Shown: one piece after another, positions 59,116-64,000 of the stretch
Layout of the letters: each line of letters starts with the position of its first letter
How positions within the stretch are numbered: position 1 is the stretch's first letter
Assembly (NCBI RefSeq): GCF_000280905.1
Contig: NZ_ALAP01000052.1
Coordinates: 80,784-144,783 of the forward strand
Source: Streptomyces sp. AA1529
GTDB lineage: Bacteria; Actinomycetota; Actinomycetes; Streptomycetales; Streptomycetaceae
DNA length: 64,000 bases
Reading direction: 5' to 3'
The notes under the pieces: generated by a model
What the model was told of the DNA's origin: nothing
Database searches by the model: none
The model's input: the letters and a program-made list of their open reading frames with translations, nothing else
Made by a program: the position numbers and the translations under genes

Positions 59116-61416
59116 CTAGCGGTTAGAGAATCCGTCCTCTACATCCTTGTGGACCCTACTAGCCGTCCAAGCAAGTGAGTCCCCTGTCACTCCCGCATGC
59201 CTTCCGGCAGCCTTTGTGATCTCTTTCATGACATCCGCTTCATTCTTCTTCTCACCGGCGAGGAAATCCCTACGACTCTCTATCACTTCTTCTGCGATCT
59301 CTTCGGGATCTTTTCGGTAGTGATCGAACACCTGCTCCTGGACAACGCCGGCCACCTGCCCTGCCACCTCACCTCCGTAGGTGAGGTGACCGAGCCCCAT
59401 ATCCACGATCGAACCGACCAATTCCTGTTTCTTGTCAAGAGATTCGTTGTAGCGCTCAGCAGCGCCCACTCTGTCCGCAGCCTTTTCGATCCCGTCAGCG
59501 CGCCCTTCAGCCGCCTGAGCCGCTACTGCGGCTCCTGGTTCTGCGCCCATGGAAGCGGCATCCCCCAAGTCATGCCCCTTCGGGGGATCGTGCAGTGCAT
59601 TTCGCAGCGCTTCTGCCGAGACAGCATGAGAGGCATGGTTGATGGACGCATACCCGTCGGGATCCTGTGAGGCTGTACGGAGGAAACGGCCAAGCTCATC
59701 GCCATCGAAATCCAGGTCTGCCGCCGCACCTTGCGGCGGGATGATCCCCTTTGGCGTATCCGTGACGCCTCGCTGCACGTCACGCATATAGTCGGCAGCC
59801 ATCGCACCCATATGCGGTTGAAGTGCCTCGAGTTCTCCGCCGTGCTCGACCAGGGAAGCGTTCTTCTTATTGCCCAGTCGCTCCACCGCCCGGCTGAAAA
59901 GTTCGGCTTGCGGTCCACTGTGTTTTTCCGGCGGGCCGTCGTCCCCCGCGGGGCGGCCTGTCGTTGCCGCTTCGAGGGCGCCGCCGAGGGCGTCCTTGCC
60001 GAAGGCGGCATCGTCGTCGTCGCCGTCGTGGGGCCAGTGGCGGGGCTCCTGGGGGTCCTTGGCGGCCTTGTCGCCGAAGAAGTAGTCGAAGTTGTCCAGT
60101 TTCTTCGGGTGGCCGTCCTCGTCGCCGGTGTAGGCGTTGAAGAATTCGGTGGCCGCTCCCGGGGTGTGGCTCAGGCCGGTCATCAGGCCCGCCATGGGGT
60201 CGAATCCGGCGCCGCCCTCGGGGTCGAGGTTCAGGACGGCGTCGCGGCGGGCGTTGTGGGGGTTGGGCCAGCCTCTCGGGCCGAACTCGTTCCTGCGCTC
60301 GGTCTCGACCATGTCGCTGCCGACCGAGGTGAGGAACTCCTGGCCGTATTTGCCGTGCCGGAGCATGTTGCCCAGGACCTGGTAGCCGAGGACCTTCTGC
60401 TGGGGCATGGAGTTCCTGCCCCATTCGTTGCTCTGCGGATCGTGGAGGAGGATCGGCTCCTTGCCTGCCTTCTTCAGTTCCGTCACCCATGCGCTGTCCA
60501 GGTGGGGACCGTCGCCGTCTTTGCGGGTGGCCAGGGCGAGGCCGGTGTCCATCGAGTTCTGGATGGTGCGGGAGAGCGCGCGGCGGGTGTCGCCGCCGTC
60601 CGTGGAGGCGTCGATGCCCAGCTGGCCGTGCAGTTGGAGGGCCTTCTTGGGGCCCATTTCGCGGTAGAAGGCGGTGGCGAATTCCGCGTCCTTGGCGTTG
60701 TACTTGGTCAGGTCCCGCAGCCGCTGCAGGTCGGGGGTGCTCAGCTCCTTGCCGTGCGCGGCCAGCTCCAGTTCCTTCTCGCCGAGCCGGGCCGCTTCCT
60801 TCGCCTGGGCATCGTCCAGGGAGGTGTACGTGGCGTGGCCGGCGTCGTGCTTGTCCTTGCCGTGGCTCTTGCCGATGTACCGCGCGGCCGAGGTGTCGAT
60901 CTCGCGCGCCTTGCCGATGAGGTAGTTGAGCCGCGACTCGATGGCGTCGCGGGCTGCGCGTTCCTTCGTGGTGCGCTTCTCGTCGGTGCCGCCCACGTAG
61001 TAGCCGCTGGCGGTGACGGCGTCGTCGGTTCCGTAGCGGAAGCGGCAGCTGACCGTGCCGTCGCCGTTGTCCGCGATGTGCACATCCAGTTTGTGCGCCT
61101 TTTCTCTTTCGCCTTCGACGTCCTTCTGGATGTCCGCCAGTTCGCGGTGTGCGTCGTCCATGAGGTTCCAGATGCTCTCGGCTTCGCGCCGCAGGTCCTG
61201 GACCTCTTCCGCGATCTTCCGCACGAAGGGGCGTACCGCGTCCGCGTTCAGCCCCGCCCAGCGGGCGTTCCGCGCCTTGGCGTTCATGTCGTCCTCGGCC
61301 TCGGTGGCGCGTGTCCTCAGTTCGCGCTGGATCCGCTTCCAGTCCGCGACCGCCGTGCCGAGGCTGGAGAAGTTCACCGCGACCAGGTCGCTGTAGGTGA
61401 GCTGAGACTCCTTCAT
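59116..61416 (-). CDS. large WXG/ESX-like secreted-effector-type protein
   Basis: This encodes 766 residues. The N-terminal 110 residues form a helical hairpin with W53-A54-G55 (ARWAGLNADAVRPFV) and a long coil, as in LXG/WXG-type substrates of type VII secretion. The central region is globular and basic (LRHGKYGQEFLTSVGSDMV, GPRGWPNPHN, GLMTGLSHTPGAATEFFNAY), resembling DUF6571-type proteins. The C-terminal 200 residues are helical, without an obvious catalytic toxin motif. The 3' third has lower GC than the 5' part. It lies 31 nt after the small ESX-like gene. Confidence 0.78.
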   Translation of the reverse strand: MKESQLTYSDLVAVNFSSLGTAVADWKRIQRELRTRATEAEDDMNAKARNARWAGLNADAVRPFVRKIAEEVQDLRREAESIWNLMDDAHRELADIQKDVEGEREKAHKLDVHIADNGDGTVSCRFRYGTDDAVTASGYYVGGTDEKRTTKERAARDAIESRLNYLIGKAREIDTSAARYIGKSHGKDKHDAGHATYTSLDDAQAKEAARLGEKELELAAHGKELSTPDLQRLRDLTKYNAKDAEFATAFYREMGPKKALQLHGQLGIDASTDGGDTRRALSRTIQNSMDTGLALATRKDGDGPHLDSAWVTELKKAGKEPILLHDPQSNEWGRNSMPQQKVLGYQVLGNMLRHGKYGQEFLTSVGSDMVETERRNEFGPRGWPNPHNARRDAVLNLDPEGGAGFDPMAGLMTGLSHTPGAATEFFNAYTGDEDGHPKKLDNFDYFFGDKAAKDPQEPRHWPHDGDDDDAAFGKDALGGALEAATTGRPAGDDGPPEKHSGPQAELFSRAVERLGNKKNASLVEHGGELEALQPHMGAMAADYMRDVQRGVTDTPKGIIPPQGAAADLDFDGDELGRFLRTASQDPDGYASINHASHAVSAEALRNALHDPPKGHDLGDAASMGAEPGAAVAAQAAEGRADGIEKAADRVGAAERYNESLDKKQELVGSIVDMGLGHLTYGGEVAGQVAGVVQEQVFDHYRKDPEEIAEEVIESRRDFLAGEKKNEADVMKEITKAAGRHAGVTGDSLAWTASRVHKDVEDGFSNR

Positions 61417-61447
61417 CCCCCCGCCCTCTCGTCTCGGCCCGGCCGGC

Positions 61448-61942
61448 TCAGTGCAGGAGCCGGGAGATCCGGGAGGGCGGAAGCTCCCTCCCGTCCTTGC
61501 CCAGAATCTGCGCGCCGATCTTGCGGTCCTCCTCGCCCTGGTATTCCTTGGAGAAGTCCAGGTGGTTGGAGATGTGGGCGCACCCTTGCAGCACTGTGTC
61601 GACCTGGGATGTCCAGAATTTCGCCGTGCGGGCGAGTTCCGTCCCCAGCAGGAACGAGTGGGCGGTGAGCTGGGATGCGGCGCGTTCGGTCGCGCCGGCG
61701 CCCTTGCCGCCCGCACTGCCGGAGAGGTCGGCCGACGTACGGAGCTTCCGCCAGAGTGTGTAGGCGGCGTGCCCCACGCGTCCGAGATCGTCCCGTTCGA
61801 GGAGCAGCCATCCGGATCCGTCCATCCGACTACCGCCTCCTGGGCCGGTGTCCGGTGAAGTGGCCTGGTCGAGCTGCATCGCGGTCGAGTCCGTGGCGTC
61901 CGGACCACTCTTGAGGGCGCTCCACTCCTGCTCGAAGGACAT
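61448..61942 (-). CDS. small ESX/WXG-like helical protein
   Basis: This 164-residue protein starts at the ATG at 61942 (MSFEQEWSAL, a common start for Streptomyces proteins of this sort); an upstream in-frame start at 62005 is possible. Helical segments (HAAYTLWRKLRTSADLS, SQLTAHSFLLGTELARTAKFW) form a predicted bundle. It is the first gene of an operon with the large WXG-like protein, a usual chaperone or partner position. A palindrome (62116-62132) lies upstream. Confidence 0.7.
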   Translation of the reverse strand: MSFEQEWSALKSGPDATDSTAMQLDQATSPDTGPGGGSRMDGSGWLLLERDDLGRVGHAAYTLWRKLRTSADLSGSAGGKGAGATERAASQLTAHSFLLGTELARTAKFWTSQVDTVLQGCAHISNHLDFSKEYQGEEDRKIGAQILGKDGRELPPSRISRLLH

Positions 61943-62115
61943 TCCGTCCGTGACTCCGTTCGACTCCGGGGCAACAGGCACTACTGCGAGTGGTCTTCCC
62001 GTCACGCAGCAGGGTGTGCGGTGAGGGTAGTGGAACCGTCACGCCAGGGGGAGAGGAGTCGGGCACTCCGGGTGACGTCCCGCGGCGTCCGTCCGGATGT
62101 GGGACGCACCCGGTG

Positions 62116-62132
62116 CGGAACATGATGTTCCG
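62116..62132. promoter_or_regulatory. 17-nt palindrome in divergent region
   Basis: CGGAACAT-G-ATGTTCCG is a perfect 8-bp inverted repeat around one base. It lies between the ESX-like operon (minus) and the membrane-protein gene at 62207 (plus), a likely operator for one or both. Confidence 0.5.
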
Positions 62133-62206
62133 AAAGAGCCACAAGGGTGGACAAGCCGACCGGCGCCGGTTGACCGGCCACCGACACGTGGCCAAGGATC
62201 TCGGCC

Positions 62207-62782
62207 ATGTCTTCCAGACCCGCCCGGGCATCTGCCCGGACCTCTGTCCGGACGTCTGCCCGGAGTTCCGCACGGACTCCCGCACGGACCAGGAGCAAAC
62301 GCGGCCGGATGCGGCGGCTCGGCGAGAGCGCCTTCGGGATGCTGCTGCTGGTGCGCGCCGGGTTGCTGGCGCTGGTCGCCCTGATCCTGGTGGTCGCCGG
62401 GGTGTGGACGTCGTGGGACACCGCGTCCACCGCCTTGGCGGGGGACGAACGCGGCACCGTCACCGTGCGGTCGTGCGAGGACGACGAGTGCTCCGGGACG
62501 TTCAGGAACGAGAAGAAGTCACGGCCCGAGCAGGTGACCGTCTCCGAGTTCGTCTCGGGAGGCGAGGGCCGGACGTTGGAGGTGGCCGTGCAGCCCGGCA
62601 CGGACCATGTCATCCGGACCGGTCCCGCCGGGGTGCTGTACGCCTGGGTCCCGCTGGGCGGCGCGCTGCTGCTGGCCTCGCTGGTGATCGCCGGCGGCCT
62701 GCGGATGCGCAGGACCGCGGTGACGGCCGGAGCCTGCGGGGCGCTGATCATGGGCGGGGCCTGGGCGCTGCTCACCTTTTGA
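62207..62782 (+). CDS. small membrane protein (two or more helices)
   Basis: This 191-residue protein starts at the ATG at 62207, with AAGGAT 8 nt upstream. The N-terminal 35 residues are a repetitive basic Arg/Thr/Ser/Ala tail. A membrane helix (about 45-68) precedes an external beta-rich loop with a Cys pair (VRSCEDDECSG). One or two C-terminal helices follow (AWVPLGGALLLASLVIAGGL and AGACGALIMGGAWALL). I do not recognise a family. It is convergent with ppc. Confidence 0.75.
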   Translation: MSSRPARASARTSVRTSARSSARTPARTRSKRGRMRRLGESAFGMLLLVRAGLLALVALILVVAGVWTSWDTASTALAGDERGTVTVRSCEDDECSGTFRNEKKSRPEQVTVSEFVSGGEGRTLEVAVQPGTDHVIRTGPAGVLYAWVPLGGALLLASLVIAGGLRMRRTAVTAGACGALIMGGAWALLTF

Positions 62783-62809
62783 GGGAGCGGCACCCAGGCC
62801 CCGGCCAGT

Positions 62810-62834
62810 CGGGCGGGCCGGTGGGGCCCGCCCG
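62810..62834. terminator. terminator between membrane-protein gene and ppc
   Basis: CGGGCGGGCC (62810-62819) pairs with GGCCCGCCCG (62825-62834) across a 5-nt loop, between convergent genes. Confidence 0.75.
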
Positions 62835-62868
62835 CCCGGGCTGCGGGCCCGGGGTCGTGCGCGGGCGG

Positions 62869-64000
62869 TCAGCCCGTGTTGCGCAGGCCCGCGGCGACGC
62901 CGTTGACGGTGAGCAGCAGTGCGCGGCTCAGGTTCTCGTCCGGCTCCTTGCCCTCGGCCGTGGCCTGCCGCTGGCGGTGCAGCAGGGCGACCTGGAGGTA
63001 GGAGATCGGGTCGAGATAGGCGTCGCGGATCTTCAGCGTCTGCCGGAGGACCGGGTTGGCCTCCAGCAGCTCGCTCTCGCCTGTTATGCGCAGCACTTCC
63101 TCCACCGTGCGGGCGTGTTCGGCCTCGATGGTGGCGAACACGTGCCGCAGCTCCTGCGGGACCAGTGTCTCGATGTAGTGGCGGGCGATCCGCAGATCGG
63201 TCTTGGCCAGCGTCATCTCGACGTTGGCCAGGAAGTTGCGGAAGAAGTGCCAGTGCGTGTGCGCTTCCTCCAGCACGCTGTCGAGTCCGGCCTCGCGGGC
63301 CGCCTTCAGTCCCGTGCCGACGCCGAACCAGCCGGGCACGATCTGCCGCGACTGGGTCCAGCCGAACACCCACGGGATGGCGCGCAGTCCGTCCAGCCCG
63401 GCGCCGGTGTCGGGGCGGCGGGAGGGGCGGGAGCCGAGGTGGAGTTCGGCGAGCTGGTCGACGGGGGTGGAGGCGAAGAAGTACGCGGGCAGGTCCGGGT
63501 CCTCCACCAGGTCGCGGTAGGCCCGGTGCGCCGCGTCGGAGACGGTGTCCATCGCCGCGTCCCAGCGGGCGAGGGCCTCGTCGGACTGGCGGGGCGCGGT
63601 GTGCAGGGCCGAGGCCTGGAGGGTGGCGGAGACGGTCAGCTCCAGGTTCTCCCGTGCCAGGGAGGGCACCAGGTACTTGTCGGAGATGACCTCGCCCTGC
63701 TCGGTGACCTTGATCTCACCCTCCAGGGTGCCCCAGGGCTGGGCGAGGATCGCGTCGTGGGTGGGGCCGCCGCCGCGGCCGACGGTGCCGCCGCGGCCGT
63801 GGAAGAGCCGCAGCCGTACGCCGTGCCGGTGCGCCACGTCGCGCAGCCGGCGCTGGGCGCGGTGGATCTCCCACTGGCTGGTGGTGATGCCGCCGAACTT
63901 GGAGGAGTCGCTGTAGCCCAGCATGACCTCCTGGAGGTCGCCGCGCAGCGAGACCAGCTTGCGGTAGGAGGGGTCCGAGAGCATCGCGTCGAGCAGTTCG
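62869..64000 (-). CDS. ppc: phosphoenolpyruvate carboxylase, C-terminal part
   Basis: The gene runs off the right edge; the last 377 codons or so are present. The enzyme carboxylates PEP to oxaloacetate to refill the TCA cycle. Hallmarks present are the second signature GYSDSSKFGG, the catalytic FHGRGGTVGRGGGP loop, AIPWVFGWTQSRQIVPGWFG, and the invariant C-terminus ending RNTG. The N-terminal half with the HPT signature lies outside the window. Confidence 0.97.
   Translation of the reverse strand, partial: ELLDAMLSDPSYRKLVSLRGDLQEVMLGYSDSSKFGGITTSQWEIHRAQRRLRDVAHRHGVRLRLFHGRGGTVGRGGGPTHDAILAQPWGTLEGEIKVTEQGEVISDKYLVPSLARENLELTVSATLQASALHTAPRQSDEALARWDAAMDTVSDAAHRAYRDLVEDPDLPAYFFASTPVDQLAELHLGSRPSRRPDTGAGLDGLRAIPWVFGWTQSRQIVPGWFGVGTGLKAAREAGLDSVLEEAHTHWHFFRNFLANVEMTLAKTDLRIARHYIETLVPQELRHVFATIEAEHARTVEEVLRITGESELLEANPVLRQTLKIRDAYLDPISYLQVALLHRQRQATAEGKEPDENLSRALLLTVNGVAAGLRNTG

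Overview
The window is chromosomal DNA of a Streptomyces or close relative. The evidence is very high GC with G/C-rich third codon positions, frequent GTG and some TTG starts, GGAGG-type ribosome sites, and a tRNA-Leu(UAA) matching bldA. From memory, the gene set also resembles the S. coelicolor SCO3089-SCO3127 core (ABC/FtsX pair, cfa, ndh, CYP107P-type P450, rpf, eno, divIC, DUF501, ppx, mazG, mfd, glmU, prs, rplY, pth, ppc). That correspondence is recalled, not computed.

Layout. 0.4-8.2 kb: small hypotheticals, a DUF4287 protein, a Bax inhibitor-1 membrane protein, a doxX/marR divergent pair with two operator-like palindromes, a nitroreductase-hemerythrin fusion, an aminotransferase and a VOC protein. 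8.3 kb: bldA. 8.9-15.6 kb: MacB/FtsX-like ABC exporter, cyclopropane-fatty-acid synthase, and type II NADH dehydrogenase with two Rex-type sites upstream. 16.1-23.0 kb: co-directional block of lysoplasmalogenase-like protein, P450, resuscitation-promoting factor, enolase, DivIC, DUF501 and Ppx/GppA. 23.2-26.8 kb: accessory block with an XRE regulator, a degenerate resolvase-fold protein, a Cys-rich protein, a 46-residue Asp/Gly-rich peptide and a PIMT-like methyltransferase. 26.9-44.7 kb: mazG, SurA-like lipoprotein, HEAT-repeat protein, HNH lipoprotein, FUSC-type membrane protein, Ser/Thr kinase operon, solitary N6 DNA methylase, two small membrane-associated proteins, mfd, coiled-coil protein, LCP protein. 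44.8-45.2 kb: a large composite inverted repeat. 45.3-50.2 kb: deaminase, WHH-nuclease and SUKH modules (polymorphic toxin and immunity domains). 50.3-56.7 kb: orphan histidine kinase, tRNA-Gln, glmU-prs-rplY-pth. 56.8-61.9 kb: accessory, partly low-GC operon with WXG/ESX-like proteins and TTA codons. 62.2-64.0 kb: membrane protein and the 3' part of ppc.

How parts fit. The housekeeping genes serve glycolysis and anaplerosis (eno, ppc), precursor supply (glmU, prs), translation (rplY, pth), repair (mfd), nucleotide hygiene (mazG), respiration (ndh) and the cell envelope (cfa, rpf, LCP, divIC). The most notable accessory candidates are the peptide-PIMT pair at 25.5-26.8 kb, which looks like a RiPP cassette, and the SUKH/deaminase/nuclease cluster. 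A third point is the link between bldA, which reads UUA codons, and two adjacent genes at 57.8-59.1 kb that carry in-frame TTA codons.
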